This document shows positions 32,994-43,088 of a DNA stretch of 64,000 nucleotides, one piece after another (positions within the stretch are counted from its first letter, which is position 1; each line of letters begins with the position of its first letter). Both the position numbers and the translations under genes were made by a program. The DNA is from Alkalicoccus halolimnae (lineage in GTDB: Bacteria; Bacillota; Bacilli; Bacillales; Salisediminibacteriaceae), in assembly GCF_008014775.2 (NCBI RefSeq), contig NZ_CP144914.1:1798001-1862000 (forward strand), read 5' to 3'. The notes below the pieces were generated by a model. It had not been told where the DNA came from, made no database searches, and saw nothing but the letters and a program-made list of their open reading frames with translations.

Positions 32994-35840
32994 ATGGGCA
33001 GCGAGACAATTAAAATGAGTGAAGGGTGGTCCCAGTTTTACGGGCCTAACCTTGGGTACATGCTGGAAAAATATGAAGATTTTCTGGAAGATCCGGACTA
33101 TGTAGAAGATGATTTAACTGCTTTTTTTGAAAAGTGGGGAGCCTATGATGATAAAAATGGAGCTGCAGCTACAGTTCCCCAGACGGAAAGCCGGGGCACA
33201 AAAGATTTTCACACAGCTGTAAACGCAATGAGGCTGGCAGAATCAATTAGAAGAAACGGACATTTAATGGCTGACATCACACCTGTCCGACTGGAGGAGC
33301 CGGCGGACATTTTTAAGTATGAAAACTTTGAACTTACAGAAGAAGAGTTAAAACTTGTACCACCGGAACTTCTTTCCCCCCACAATTATGAATCCTTCAG
33401 CAATGGTCTGGAAGCAGTCGAACATTTAAAAGAATCGTACACGAAGAGACTGGCTTTCGAATTCAAGCAGGTTCATGAGATTGAAGAGCGCCGCTGGCTC
33501 TTTAAGAGAGTAGAATCCGGGGATTATATGCCGGAATTAAATGTTGAAATTAAAAAACAGCTCCTGGACCGCCTGAATCAGGTGGAAGGTTTTGAACATT
33601 TTATACATAAAACCTTCAAAGGGCAAAAAAGGTTTTCTATCGAAGGTCTGGATACGATGGTTCCAATGCTTGATGAAGCAGTAAGTGAATCCGTAGAAGA
33701 TGGCTGCGAAAAAATTATGATTGGTATGGCTCACCGTGGACGTCTGAACGTCCTTGCCCACGTTTTAGGAAAACCTTATGAACTAATATTTTCAGAATTT
33801 CATGACGCGCCAAATAAAGAACTTGTACCGTCTGAAGGGTCTGTAGGTATTAACTATGGATGGACGGGAGATGTTAAGTACCACCTTGGTGCCAATCTGA
33901 AACTCGATGAGGAAAAGACAAACGTTACGATTACTCTTGCAAACAATCCAAGCCACCTCGAATTTGTAGACCCGGTCGTCGAAGGACTCACAAGAGCTGC
34001 ACAGGACGACCGTTCCAACCCAGGAAAACCCGTTCAGGATACGACTAAGGCTATGCCGATCCTCATTCACGGAGATGCCGCTTTTCCAGGGCAGGGAGTT
34101 GTAGCTGAAACTTTAAATTTAAGCCGGCTTAATGGATATAAAACCGGAGGAACTATTCACATAATTGCCAATAACCTTATCGGTTTTACAACCGTAAGCG
34201 ATGATTCACGCTCCACAAAATATGCCAGTGATCTTGCAAAAGGATATGAAATTCCTGTTATTCACGTGAATGCTGATGATGTTGAAGCCTGTATTTCTGC
34301 TATGCATCTGGCTTATATTTACCGCCAGGAATTTAACAAGGATATTGTGATTGATTTGATCGGTTACCGCCGGTATGGACATAATGAAATGGATGAACCT
34401 TTGGCTACTCAGCCGCAGCTTTATAAAAAGGTTAACGATCATCCGACTGTTTTTAATATTTACGGGGAACAGCTCGTTAAAGAAGGTGTTCTCGACGAAG
34501 ATGAATTCAAGAATTTGAGAAAAACATTTACGGATGAGCTTACTGATTACTTTGAGAACATAAAAGGAAATAAGCGCGAACATATCGATAGTGAGATGAG
34601 TCCGCCGGAATATGTGGAAGACCGTCTTGAAGGAATTGATACATCGATTTCCAAAGAATCGCTTCGTAAAATTAATGACGAACTGCTCCAGTATCCGGAA
34701 AATTTCAATGTATTCCCGAAACTTGAAAAAATTCTGAACCGCCGTGTAGAAGCGATAGAAGACGGTGGGAAAATCGATTGGGGCCATGCCGAAACGCTTG
34801 CTTTTGCGTCAATTATTACTGATGGAACACCGATAAGGCTTACTGGTCAGGATACAGAAAGAGGTACTTTTTCCCAGAGACACCTCGTCCTTCATGATTA
34901 TGAAAATGACTCCACCCATTATCCGCTGCATGCTCTTTCCGGTGCGAAATCATCTTTTGCCGTTCATAACAGTCCGCTTGCAGAAGCAGCCTGCGTCGGT
35001 TTTGAATACGGATATAACGTTCAGTCACCGGAAACTCTAACAATTTGGGAAGCTCAGTACGGAGATTTTTCTAATGGTGCGCAAGTATTATTTGATCAGT
35101 TTATTTCGAGCGGTCGGGCAAAATGGGGGCAGAAATCAGGTCTCGTTCTGCTTCTGCCGCACGGCTACGAAGGACAGGGTCCGGAGCATTCAAGTGCGAG
35201 AATGGAACGCTTCCTTACACTGGCTGCAGAAAACAACTGGCACGTTACAAATCTCACGAAGGCAAGTCAGTATTTTCATCTCCTGAGACGTCAGGCCAAA
35301 ATGCTGAAAGAAGACGTAATCCGGCCGCTTGTTTTAATGGCGCCTAAAAGTCTGCTTCGAAATGAAAATGTTGCCTCAGAAATCACCGATCTGGCGGAAG
35401 GGGAATTCCACCCGGTGATTGCCCACAGTAAACTTGCTAAAACGGCGAAAAAAGTGAAACGGGTCATATTTGCAACAGGAAAAGTGGCGGTAGACATTGA
35501 AGAACATCTGGCTGAGCAAGACAGTCTTCCTGATTGGCTTCAACTGATCAAAGTAGAGGAGTTATATCCTTTTCCACGTAAAAATATCAAAGATATAATT
35601 GATAAGTATAAGAATGTGGAAGAATTTGTATGGGTTCAGGAAGAGCCACAGAACATGGGAGCGTGGCATTACATTTCTACACATCTTCAGAGCTTGACGA
35701 ATGGAGAGATACCAGTAGAATTTATCGGCCGCCGCCGCCGATCCAGTACAGCTGAAGGCGATCCAAAAGTCCATAAGCTGGAACAAACGCGAATTATTGA
35801 AGAAGCAACTAGTCGAGATGGCGAAGGGAGTAATGATTAA
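32994..35840 (+). CDS. sucA: 2-oxoglutarate dehydrogenase E1 component
   Basis: The 948-residue thiamine-diphosphate enzyme (OdhA in Bacillus) has an N-terminal E2-binding region, the [12 protein letters not shown] block near 243, and the TPP/Mg motif [20 protein letters not shown] near 353. It also has [23 protein letters not shown] near 616 and [10 protein letters not shown]. It decarboxylates 2-oxoglutarate and passes the succinyl group to lipoyl-E2. ATG after GGAGGTAACAGAC. Its stop overlaps the sucB ATG by one base. The E3 subunit (lpd) is not in the window, as usual in Bacillus. Confidence 0.97.
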   Translation: MGSETIKMSEGWSQFYGPNLGYMLEKYEDFLEDPDYVEDDLTAFFEKWGAYDDKNGAAATVPQTESRGTKDFHTAVNAMRLAESIRRNGHLMADITPVRLEEPADIFKYENFELTEEELKLVPPELLSPHNYESFSNGLEAVEHLKESYTKRLAFEFKQVHEIEERRWLFKRVESGDYMPELNVEIKKQLLDRLNQVEGFEHFIHKTFKGQKRFSIEGLDTMVPMLDEAVSESVEDGCEKIMIGMAHRGRLNVLAHVLGKPYELIFSEFHDAPNKELVPSEGSVGINYGWTGDVKYHLGANLKLDEEKTNVTITLANNPSHLEFVDPVVEGLTRAAQDDRSNPGKPVQDTTKAMPILIHGDAAFPGQGVVAETLNLSRLNGYKTGGTIHIIANNLIGFTTVSDDSRSTKYASDLAKGYEIPVIHVNADDVEACISAMHLAYIYRQEFNKDIVIDLIGYRRYGHNEMDEPLATQPQLYKKVNDHPTVFNIYGEQLVKEGVLDEDEFKNLRKTFTDELTDYFENIKGNKREHIDSEMSPPEYVEDRLEGIDTSISKESLRKINDELLQYPENFNVFPKLEKILNRRVEAIEDGGKIDWGHAETLAFASIITDGTPIRLTGQDTERGTFSQRHLVLHDYENDSTHYPLHALSGAKSSFAVHNSPLAEAACVGFEYGYNVQSPETLTIWEAQYGDFSNGAQVLFDQFISSGRAKWGQKSGLVLLLPHGYEGQGPEHSSARMERFLTLAAENNWHVTNLTKASQYFHLLRRQAKMLKEDVIRPLVLMAPKSLLRNENVASEITDLAEGEFHPVIAHSKLAKTAKKVKRVIFATGKVAVDIEEHLAEQDSLPDWLQLIKVEELYPFPRKNIKDIIDKYKNVEEFVWVQEEPQNMGAWHYISTHLQSLTNGEIPVEFIGRRRRSSTAEGDPKVHKLEQTRIIEEATSRDGEGSND

Positions 35841-37123
35841 TGCTAGAAGTGAAAGTACCAGAACTTGCAGAATCCGTTACAGAAGGAACCGTAGCTGAGT
35901 GGTTAAAACAGCCCGGTGATTACGTGGAAAAAGGCGAAGATATCGTTGAACTGGAAACAGATAAAGTCAACGTTGAAATTTCTGCCGATGAAGCTGGAGT
36001 ATTAAAGGAAACGAAAGCAGAAGAAGGCGATACTGTTAAAGTAGGCGATGTCATTGCAGTAATCGATACAGAAGCTTCTGAAGGCTCTGCTGAAAGCACG
36101 GAGGAAAGCTCAGATAAAGAGGCGGACAAAAAAGAAGAGCCTGAACCTGAAAAGCAGAAATCAGAAAAGAGTGAACCGGCTGCTGATAAAAAGGAAAGTA
36201 CTCCAAAAGAGGACTCTTCAGACAGCAGCGGAGACCGGGTTATTGCTTCTCCGGCTACCCGAAAATATGCCCGGGAAAAAGGAATTGATCTTAACGAAAT
36301 CAACCCAAGGGATCCACTGGGAAAAGTCCGTAAAGAAGATATCGATGAGCATCAGTCGTCTAAGAAACAGTCCAATCAGGAGAAGTCTAAAACTGAAGAA
36401 AAACCTCAGGAAAATCCGTCGAAACCGGTTATCCGCGAGAAATTGTCAAGAAGACGCCAGACGATTGCCAAGCGGCTTGTGCAGGCTCAGCACGAGGCTG
36501 CTATGCTAACTACATTCAATGAAGTTGATATGACCAATCTGCTTGCTTTGAGAAACCGCCGCAAAGAAAAATTTCTTGAAGACAATGAAGTGAAATTAGG
36601 TTTTATGTCTTTCTTTACAAAAGCCGTAATAGGAGCGTTAAAGAAATATCCATATGTTAATGCTGAAATTAACGGAGATGAAGTTATCCTGAAGCAATTC
36701 TATGACATTGGAATCGCGGTATCCACCGATGATGGACTTGTCGTTCCGGTAGTGCGCGATGCAGACCGTCATGATTTCGCCGGTATTGAAAAAGAAGTTG
36801 GTACTCTGGCAGAAAAAGCACAAAAGAAAAAACTGAAGCTTGACGATCTTCAGGGAGGCAGTTTTACAATTACAAACGGAGGTGTCTTTGGCTCGCTTTT
36901 ATCAACGCCAATTTTGAACACTCCACAAGTAGGTATTCTTGGAATGCATAAAACACAGATGCGTCCTGTAGCTATTGATAATGAACGATTTGAAAACAGA
37001 CCGATGATGTATATTGCACTTTCCTACGATCACCGTATTATTGATGGAAAGGATGCTGTCGGCTTTTTAGTAAAAGTAAAAGAGCTTCTTGAAGACCCGG
37101 AGCAGCTTCTTTTGGAAGGTTAA
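35840..37123 (+). CDS. sucB: 2-oxoglutarate dehydrogenase E2 (succinyltransferase)
   Basis: The 427-residue E2 (OdhB) has one lipoyl domain (about 1-76, lipoylated Lys in [10 protein letters not shown]), an acidic Lys/Glu/Ser-rich linker (80-135), and a peripheral-subunit-binding domain ([18 protein letters not shown], near 138). A catalytic acyltransferase domain with [13 protein letters not shown] near 394 completes it. It transfers the succinyl group to CoA at the core of the complex. Translationally coupled to sucA and followed by a strong terminator, giving a complete odhAB operon. Confidence 0.97.
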   Translation: MLEVKVPELAESVTEGTVAEWLKQPGDYVEKGEDIVELETDKVNVEISADEAGVLKETKAEEGDTVKVGDVIAVIDTEASEGSAESTEESSDKEADKKEEPEPEKQKSEKSEPAADKKESTPKEDSSDSSGDRVIASPATRKYAREKGIDLNEINPRDPLGKVRKEDIDEHQSSKKQSNQEKSKTEEKPQENPSKPVIREKLSRRRQTIAKRLVQAQHEAAMLTTFNEVDMTNLLALRNRRKEKFLEDNEVKLGFMSFFTKAVIGALKKYPYVNAEINGDEVILKQFYDIGIAVSTDDGLVVPVVRDADRHDFAGIEKEVGTLAEKAQKKKLKLDDLQGGSFTITNGGVFGSLLSTPILNTPQVGILGMHKTQMRPVAIDNERFENRPMMYIALSYDHRIIDGKDAVGFLVKVKELLEDPEQLLLEG

Positions 37124-37131
37124 TGGAATCG

Positions 37132-37172
37132 AAAAACACCGCAGCTGTTAGTTCCGGCTGTGGTGTTTTTTT
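37132..37172 (+). terminator. Terminator of sucAB operon
   Basis: AAAACACCGCAGCTG pairs with CGGCTGTGGTGTTTTTTT (with G-U tolerance) just after sucB. Confidence 0.9.
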
Positions 37173-37238
37173 ATGTTCGGTCTTATATTTTGCAAATCCT
37201 CTTCTCCATTTGCATAATAGAGAAAGAGGTGACAAAGG

Positions 37239-38732
37239 ATGAGTAAAAAAATTGTTGTTATTGGTTCTGGTTTTGCTGGAAGTACAGCAGCTGCCATGCT
37301 TCAGAAAAATCAATGCGAAGTGACGCTCCTGGAAGCTGCAGCTGAATGGGGAGGATGTTCCGGCAAATTTCAGAGAGGTAAATTTCTTTTTCCTGTAGGG
37401 GCTACATTGGCGATGGGATTTGCTGAGCAGGGTATACACGGGAGAATAAATAATTACTTAAATATAAATGTAAAATCAAAGCGTCTGGATAAGGTGATGG
37501 ATGTAACGATTGAGCACGAATCGCTCCCCTATTACAGTGACAGAGAAACTTTCATAAATATGTGGTATGAGAAAGTACCGGATGAAGCATCTAGAATTGA
37601 AGCTTTTTTCAGGGAAGTTTGGAAAACTGCTGAACCGCTGAAAAAACATATGGTTCATTTTCCAGTTGTTCCACCGGGCACTTTTCGGGAAACAGGTTCA
37701 GTCCTGAAAGGATTTACGCTTTCTTCGTTAAAACTTCTTCCACTTCTGCCATTTACTCTGGATTATTTTGTGAAAAAACATGATCTGACAGAACATCAGC
37801 TGTTTGTTCAGTTTATTAATGGAGTGCTGATGGACAGTATGCAGACTACCTATCAGAACTGTACCCTTTTAATGGGCTGTATGGCTTTGGACATCTACCA
37901 TGATGGTGTCTGGTACGTGGAAGGAGGACTCTATAAACTAATAGAGTCATTGATTGAAAATTTTAAATTTAACGGAGGAAATGCCCTTAAACCCAGAAGA
38001 GCAACGTATATCAGAAAAAGCTCTACGAATGATTATCAGTGGGAAGTGGAAGACCATCGAGGAAACGTGTATCAAGCCGACGATGTTGTTATAAATACTC
38101 CTCCTGCTAATATGAAAAAACTTCTGTCAGAACCTTTATACAGCCAATTAAATAAGAAGCTGAAGAAAAGGGCCACCTTGGATGTGGAGTGGGGAACGTA
38201 CACACTTTACCTGGCCGTGAAGGATATTTTCCCTGCTGATGCTCCGCTTTTTGAACAGATTATGCTTTCAAATAAATCCTCTTCATTTGATGAAGATCAC
38301 TTTTTCGTTTCCCTTTCCTCTTCTACAGATAGAAACCGTGCGCCTGAAGGCTGCCGGACGATAACTATTTCAACTCATATCAATACAAAAAACTGGAACT
38401 ACAAAGAAATTTATGACCAGAAAGCAGCAGACATTGAGAGAGCTGTAATCAACGCTTTGGAAAAAAAATATCCCGGATTTGAAAATGCACTTATCCATTT
38501 TTTGAGCGGAGGCCCCCGTGCGTGGGAACGATTTACAAATCGCAGTGGAGGCAAAGTTGGAGGATTCCCTCAGACAAATGATTTTTCACTATGGCGTGCT
38601 CTCCAGCATCGAACTGGTATAAAGGGACTCTGGGTATGCGGTGATAACATATTCCCGGGAGCGGGGAGCGTTGGCGCCTCCAGTTCCGGAGTGCATGCCG
38701 CCCGTTCGATACTAAATAAAAGAATTTTTTAG
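37239..38732 (+). CDS. CrtI-like FAD-dependent oxidoreductase
   Basis: The 497-residue flavoprotein has an N-terminal dinucleotide-binding motif, VVIGSGFAGSTAAAML (about 5-20), followed by LLEAAAEWGGCSG. Its C-terminal end, VCGDNIFPGAGSVGASSSG, is typical of phytoene desaturase/carotenoid isomerase-type proteins. Such enzymes act on isoprenoid or retinoid chains at membranes. No phytoene or squalene synthase gene is nearby, so the substrate is uncertain and it need not make carotenoid. ATG after AGAGGTGACAAAGG. A protease gene starts 19 bp after its stop, so both may be one transcript. Confidence 0.75.
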   Translation: MSKKIVVIGSGFAGSTAAAMLQKNQCEVTLLEAAAEWGGCSGKFQRGKFLFPVGATLAMGFAEQGIHGRINNYLNINVKSKRLDKVMDVTIEHESLPYYSDRETFINMWYEKVPDEASRIEAFFREVWKTAEPLKKHMVHFPVVPPGTFRETGSVLKGFTLSSLKLLPLLPFTLDYFVKKHDLTEHQLFVQFINGVLMDSMQTTYQNCTLLMGCMALDIYHDGVWYVEGGLYKLIESLIENFKFNGGNALKPRRATYIRKSSTNDYQWEVEDHRGNVYQADDVVINTPPANMKKLLSEPLYSQLNKKLKKRATLDVEWGTYTLYLAVKDIFPADAPLFEQIMLSNKSSSFDEDHFFVSLSSSTDRNRAPEGCRTITISTHINTKNWNYKEIYDQKAADIERAVINALEKKYPGFENALIHFLSGGPRAWERFTNRSGGKVGGFPQTNDFSLWRALQHRTGIKGLWVCGDNIFPGAGSVGASSSGVHAARSILNKRIF

Positions 38733-38751
38733 ACAAAATGAGGTGAGGGTA

Positions 38752-39630
38752 TTGGCGGACAAAGATAAAGAAAACAAAGACACCGAAAATCCCTCTCCAG
38801 ATGTTTCCGGGAATGATGGAGATGTTGAGGAGCAGCCGGAAAAAGAAGAGCTGTTTTATGATGGGAAAGAATATTTAACGAAAGAGGAATTTTTCAATCC
38901 GCCGGAAGAAGAAAAACTGGATAATAAACCTCCAGGAAAAAAGAAAAGATTTTTCAAAATTATGATTGCTTCTTTAATCACAATGGCGCTCCTCGTAAAT
39001 GTATTTGCAGTCTGGCCTCAGCTTTTCAATTTTCCTGCGGTTGAATTTCTGTCAAATGCAAGCGAGCTGTCTGATAATGAGAAAGTGGAAGAGTACAAAG
39101 AGTCTGTTGTCGTTGTAAGAACTGAAAACTCCAAGGGTACAGGATTTGTGTTCGGCGGAGGGTATATAATGACAAATGAACATGTTATCCGGGATGGAGT
39201 TGAGATATCTGTCCATTTTGAAAATGGTGAATCCTATCTGACAGAAGAAATAGAAGTTAATGAAGAGCTTGATATTGCTGTTTTAAAACCAATGGCTGAA
39301 GATTTCCCTCATCCTTCGCTGGAAATAAATTCTGGGTGGAGTCCTTCCGAGCAGATCTATGTTATTGGAAATCCTCGGTTTTTTAACTTTATTCCAAACG
39401 AAGGAGTCCTTCTTCAATCTACGAATGTTTCAAGTAAAAACGCTGAAGTGATAGCTCTTGAAGCACCCATTTACCGTGGGAGCAGCGGCAGCCCTGTAAT
39501 TACGGAGGATGGAGAAGTAGCCGGAGTCGTTTTCGCAACATCCCGAATTAATGTTGATGGCAGCCGGGAGCGTGTAGGACTTGCAATCGACATGGAGAAT
39601 ATTATAGATGAAATGAACTTATCTCCGTAA
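38752..39630 (+). CDS. Membrane-anchored trypsin-like (HtrA-type) serine protease without PDZ
   Basis: The roughly 292-residue protein has an acidic cytoplasmic head (1-60), a KKKRFFK stop-transfer charge cluster, one membrane helix (about 70-90) and an outside trypsin-like domain. The triad is visible as His144 (TNEHV), Asp174 (ELDIAVLKP) and Ser245 (RGSSGSP). HtrA/DegP proteins normally add a PDZ domain; here the sequence stops after the protease, so substrate selection must differ. I infer a TTG start at 38752 after GAGGTGAGGGTA; a GTG at 38743 is the alternative. Probable envelope quality control. Confidence 0.85.
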   Translation: MADKDKENKDTENPSPDVSGNDGDVEEQPEKEELFYDGKEYLTKEEFFNPPEEEKLDNKPPGKKKRFFKIMIASLITMALLVNVFAVWPQLFNFPAVEFLSNASELSDNEKVEEYKESVVVVRTENSKGTGFVFGGGYIMTNEHVIRDGVEISVHFENGESYLTEEIEVNEELDIAVLKPMAEDFPHPSLEINSGWSPSEQIYVIGNPRFFNFIPNEGVLLQSTNVSSKNAEVIALEAPIYRGSSGSPVITEDGEVAGVVFATSRINVDGSRERVGLAIDMENIIDEMNLSP

Positions 39631-39720
39631 ATCTCTTGCATTTATCATAAATAATTGAGATAATGGCAGATGGTTTTAAAAGAGCGTTTTGAAACAGCTT
39701 TAAGAAATGAGGGAATTACG

Positions 39721-40800
39721 ATGAAAGAATCGATTTACGGCTACACGTTTGCTGATTTGGAAAACTGGTTTATCGAGCGTGGGCATAAGTCGTTTAGAGC
39801 CCAGCAGATTTGGGATTGGTTATATAAAAAAAGAATCGACAGTTTCGACGAGATTACAAACATGAAATCGGAACTGGTCGAAATATTGAAAGATACGTTT
39901 ACGCTGCAGACGCTTGATATCCATTCGAAACAGACTTCGCAGGACGGAACGATGAAATTTTTGTTTCGATTAAAAGACGGAAATTTAATTGAAACAGTTT
40001 TAATGCGGTTTGATTATGGATCGTCGGTATGTGTTACCACACAGGTAGGCTGTAACATCGGCTGCAGCTTTTGTGCAAGCGGGCTACTGACTAAAAGCAG
40101 AGATCTTTCAGCTGGAGAAATTGTGGAACAGATCATGCACGTTCAAAAAGCAATGGATGAGCAGGAAAAAGAAGAAAGAGTCAGTCATATTGTCGTAATG
40201 GGCATAGGCGAACCTTTTGACAACTACGATAATCTAATGTCCTTTCTCCACGTCGTGAATAGTGACCGCGGCCTTGCCATTGGAGCTCGTCATATCACAG
40301 TATCCACAAGCGGAATTATAAAGCGTATTTATGATTTCGCCAATGAAAATATTCAGGTGAATCTGGCGGTTTCTCTTCACGCACCTAATAATAAAATGCG
40401 TACAGACATCATGAAGATTAATAAAGCACAGCCAATAGAGAAATTAATGGAAGCAGTAGATTATTATCTGGAGAAGACGAACAGAAGAATTACATTCGAA
40501 TACATTCTTCTCGATGGAGTTAACGACAGTAAAGAAACTGCACTGGAGCTTGCAGAGCTTATAAAGGATAAGAAAAAGCTGTCTTATGTAAATCTTATTC
40601 CTTATAACCCTGTTGACGAACACATTCAGTATGAGCAGAGTCGAAAAAGCAATATTTTAACGTTTTTCGACACACTTATGAAAGAAGGAGTTCAATGCGG
40701 AGTCCGTCACGAGCAGGGCTCTGATATAGATGCTGCGTGCGGTCAGCTTCGAAGCAAACAGATGAAAAAAGATCGCGAAAAAAATAAAGCAGGTTCATAA
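39721..40800 (+). CDS. rlmN: 23S rRNA (adenine-2503-C2)-methyltransferase RlmN
   Basis: The 359-residue radical SAM enzyme has the CNIGCSFC cluster motif (CxxxCxxC, near 114), QVGC before it, [14 protein letters not shown] near 157, [11 protein letters not shown], and the C-terminal [12 protein letters not shown] with the methyl-carrying Cys. It methylates A2503 of 23S rRNA and also some tRNAs. The SIYGYT start and CASGLL-KSRDL segment look more like the Listeria/Enterococcus RlmN than Bacillus YloN. It also lies outside the fmt-rsmB-prpC-prkC cluster. The start at 39721 (after GAGGGAATTACG) is preferred over an upstream ATG. Not Cfr, judging by the overall pattern. Confidence 0.9.
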   Translation: MKESIYGYTFADLENWFIERGHKSFRAQQIWDWLYKKRIDSFDEITNMKSELVEILKDTFTLQTLDIHSKQTSQDGTMKFLFRLKDGNLIETVLMRFDYGSSVCVTTQVGCNIGCSFCASGLLTKSRDLSAGEIVEQIMHVQKAMDEQEKEERVSHIVVMGIGEPFDNYDNLMSFLHVVNSDRGLAIGARHITVSTSGIIKRIYDFANENIQVNLAVSLHAPNNKMRTDIMKINKAQPIEKLMEAVDYYLEKTNRRITFEYILLDGVNDSKETALELAELIKDKKKLSYVNLIPYNPVDEHIQYEQSRKSNILTFFDTLMKEGVQCGVRHEQGSDIDAACGQLRSKQMKKDREKNKAGS

Positions 40801-40837
40801 AAAAGCTGCCTGTCGGAATGACAGGCAGCTTTTTTTG
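40799..40837 (+). terminator. Terminator after rlmN
   Basis: AAAAAAGCTGCCTGTC pairs with GACAGGCAGCTTTTTTT. It precedes the HAD gene, so that gene probably has its own promoter or relies on read-through. Confidence 0.92.
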
Positions 40838-40856
40838 GAAATGGAGGGAATTTAGA

Positions 40857-41582
40857 ATGCTCCGAGCGGTACTCTTTGACTTGGATGGCACGTTACTTCC
40901 AATGGATACAGAAGCATTTATCAGTCATTATACAAAAACACTGGCACCAAAGTTATCGGAAATTGTAGATGAAAAAACATTTTTATATGCACTATGGACG
41001 AGTACAGAGGCAATGGTGAGAAGCAGAGACGCCGGCAAGACAAATGAAACAGTTTTCACGGAGACTTTTCTTCCGATAGTTGAAAAAACAAAAGAAGAAA
41101 TCTGGCCTGCTCTGGATAAGTTTTATGAAGAGGAATTTCCGCAGTTCGCCTCATTGACTTCCCCAGTGCCAGCTGCAAGGGAAGTAATCAAAACGACCCT
41201 GAAAGCGGGACTTAAAGTAGCGGTTGCTACGAATCCGGTGTTTCCAAAGAAAGCAATTGAACACAGGCTTGACTGGGCAGGCATTTCTGATTTACCACTT
41301 GATTTAATTACAGCTTATGAAAACAGTTCTTTTACTAAGCCTCATCCGCAGTATTATGAGTTTATTGCAGCTGAATTGGGAGTAAATCCGTCAGAATGTG
41401 TAATGATTGGCAATGATAAACAGGAAGACATGGCAGCTGCACAAGTTGGTATGAAAACTTTTTTAGTGGAGGGTCACATAATTGACCGGGGCGAACCCCA
41501 ATTTCCTGTGTCGGAACAGGGAACGCTTGAAGAAGTTATTGAGCAGATTGAAAAATCACGAGGAATCTTTCAAACGTATTAG
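40857..41582 (+). CDS. HAD-superfamily phosphatase
   Basis: The 241-residue HAD hydrolase has motif I FDLDGTLLPMD (residues 7-17, nucleophile Asp8), a helical cap (about 20-100), motif II ATNP (near 128), motif III Lys in FTKPHPQYY (near 162) and motif IV MIGNDKQEDM (near 182). It should dephosphorylate a small metabolite; the substrate is unknown. ATG at 40857 follows GGAGGGAATTTAGA. The gene lies directly after the rlmN terminator and ends in its own hairpin. Confidence 0.87.
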   Translation: MLRAVLFDLDGTLLPMDTEAFISHYTKTLAPKLSEIVDEKTFLYALWTSTEAMVRSRDAGKTNETVFTETFLPIVEKTKEEIWPALDKFYEEEFPQFASLTSPVPAAREVIKTTLKAGLKVAVATNPVFPKKAIEHRLDWAGISDLPLDLITAYENSSFTKPHPQYYEFIAAELGVNPSECVMIGNDKQEDMAAAQVGMKTFLVEGHIIDRGEPQFPVSEQGTLEEVIEQIEKSRGIFQTY

Positions 41583-41604
41583 GCGTACGCCTGATACGTT
41601 TTTT
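41572..41604 (+). terminator. Terminator after HAD gene
   Basis: AAACGTAT pairs with ATACGTTT around an inner AGGCGTACGCCT palindrome, then TTTTC. The stop codon of the HAD gene is inside the hairpin. Confidence 0.85.
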
Positions 41605-41674
41605 CTTTAAATGTATTGCAAAAGGGTACGATTTTTAAGTTGACTGACTTGGTAATAAAAGTATATAAGAAATA

Positions 41675-41745
41675 AACGTTCGCTTTTGTTCCCGTGGTGG
41701 CGCTTGTCCTTCATGATAGAGGAGTCAAGGCTGGTCGTAATTCAA
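41675..41745 (-). repeat. Decayed copy of dispersed repeat
   Basis: The stretch AAACGTTCGCTTTTGTTCCC-GTGGTGGCGC resembles the minus-strand reading of the repeat at 12690-12760. It lies in the 361-bp gap upstream of the phosphofructokinase gene, which otherwise shows only a possible promoter (TTGTAT near 41850, TAGAAT 18 bases further). Confidence 0.4.
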
Positions 41746-41950
41746 TTTAATCAAAACGTTGTTAATAAAAAGTAAAATCTTATCAAAATTTCTACTGTTT
41801 ACACAAGCAGAGTATATTAGAAGCGAAAGCAGCGATTTTCAAACGAAATTGTATCAAATACAGAAGAATTAATAGAATGATCTAGTATTATCAAAAAAGG
41901 AATCGTACAATTATGATTAGACGTCAGACAACATTCAGGAGGTAATGGTT

Positions 41951-42910
41951 ATGAAGAATGTGGCAGTTTTAACAAGTGGAGGAGATTCTCCTGGTATGAA
42001 TGCAGCGATCAGAGCTGTGGTTCGAACGGGACTATATTACAATCTAAACATTTTTGGAGTAAAAAAAGGCTATGAAGGACTTCTGTCAAACGATATAAAA
42101 AAAATGAATGCGTCCTCTGTAGGAGATATTATCCATAAAGGAGGTACATTTTTAAAAACGTCCCGTTCAGAAGAGTTCATGACAGAAAACGGCAGAAAAA
42201 AAGCAGTTGAAAACTTAAAAACAAGAAATATAGAAGGATTAGTTGTTATTGGGGGAGATGGCTCCTTTCGCGGAGCTCAAACGCTCTCCAGAGAAGGAAT
42301 CGCTACTATAGGTATACCTGGTACAATCGATAATGATCTTGCCTATACGGATTTCACTATAGGATTTGATACTGCTGTTAATACTGTTCTGGAAGCGGTC
42401 ACAAAAATTAGAGATACTTCTACTTCCCATGAAAAAACGACAATTATTGAAGTGATGGGCAGATACTGTGGAGACCTTGCTTTGTATGCTGGAATCTGCG
42501 GGGGAGCTGAAAGTATAATTGTACCGGAGGATCCGCTTCATATTGACGAAATCGCAGGAAGAATTAATAAAGGTAAAGAGAGAGGAAAACTACACCATAT
42601 AATTATGCTTGCAGAAGGAGCAGGAGATGCGAAATCTCTTCAAAAAGATCTGATAGATAAAACAGGGGAATCAGCGCGAATTTCCGTTCTTGGATTTATC
42701 CAGCGGGGAGGAGACCCGACGGCCGGTGACAGGTTGTTAGCAAGCCGAATGGGTGTGAAAGCAGTCGAAGAATTGCTGAAATTTAACTCCAGTAAAGTAA
42801 TCGGAGTTAGAAACAATCAGCTTTTTTCCGAAGATATAGATCAAGCATTAGGTAAGAAAAAAGCTCTGGATACGAGTATTTATTCTATGGCAGAAATTTT
42901 ATCGCTGTAA
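41951..42910 (+). CDS. pfkA: ATP-dependent 6-phosphofructokinase (divergent PfkA)
   Basis: The 319-residue protein aligns without gaps to Bacillus PfkA by eye. It keeps the nucleotide site (SGGDSPGMN, residues 9-17; GGDGS, 101-105), catalytic Asp127 in GTIDND, and the effector residues Arg21, Arg25, Arg154, Glu187, Arg211 and Lys213. Two fructose-6-phosphate contacts differ: Lys162 replaces Arg and Phe249 replaces His, while Arg243 and Arg252 remain. The usual accDA-pfkA-pyk cluster is absent, so this may be a second copy. ATG at 41951 lies 8 bp after GGAGG; an ATG six bases earlier is too close. A terminator follows. Confidence 0.87.
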   Translation: MKNVAVLTSGGDSPGMNAAIRAVVRTGLYYNLNIFGVKKGYEGLLSNDIKKMNASSVGDIIHKGGTFLKTSRSEEFMTENGRKKAVENLKTRNIEGLVVIGGDGSFRGAQTLSREGIATIGIPGTIDNDLAYTDFTIGFDTAVNTVLEAVTKIRDTSTSHEKTTIIEVMGRYCGDLALYAGICGGAESIIVPEDPLHIDEIAGRINKGKERGKLHHIIMLAEGAGDAKSLQKDLIDKTGESARISVLGFIQRGGDPTAGDRLLASRMGVKAVEELLKFNSSKVIGVRNNQLFSEDIDQALGKKKALDTSIYSMAEILSL

Positions 42911-42988
42911 GAAAATGCCCATATTTGTAAAAAGGGAACGTTCGAAAAGCTTGCAGCTTGTTAACCTTAATCTTATAATTATTTACTG

Positions 42989-43017
42989 CCTGAAGAGTTT
43001 TATTCTTCAGGTTTTTC
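42989..43017 (+). terminator. Terminator after pfkA
   Basis: CCTGAAGA pairs perfectly with TCTTCAGG across a 7-base loop, then TTTTTCC. Confidence 0.9.
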
Positions 43018-43088
43018 CTTATGTTTATATCTTCCTTATTAAGTGAATAGTATACATGAATTACACTCATGAAAAGGAGCCATTTAAT

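Noticed and set aside
34206..34787. 193-codon minus-strand frame inside sucA
   Set aside because: Antisense shadow of sucA; hydrophobic, low-complexity translation with no supporting signals.
35920..36303. 127-codon Ser-rich minus-strand frame inside sucB
   Set aside because: It is produced by the Glu/Lys-rich linker of sucB read in reverse.
39721..40800. Cfr-type (C8) antibiotic-resistance methyltransferase
   Set aside because: The sequence follows RlmN along its length and keeps RlmN-specific stretches such as [14 protein letters not shown]. Cfr differs in these blocks.
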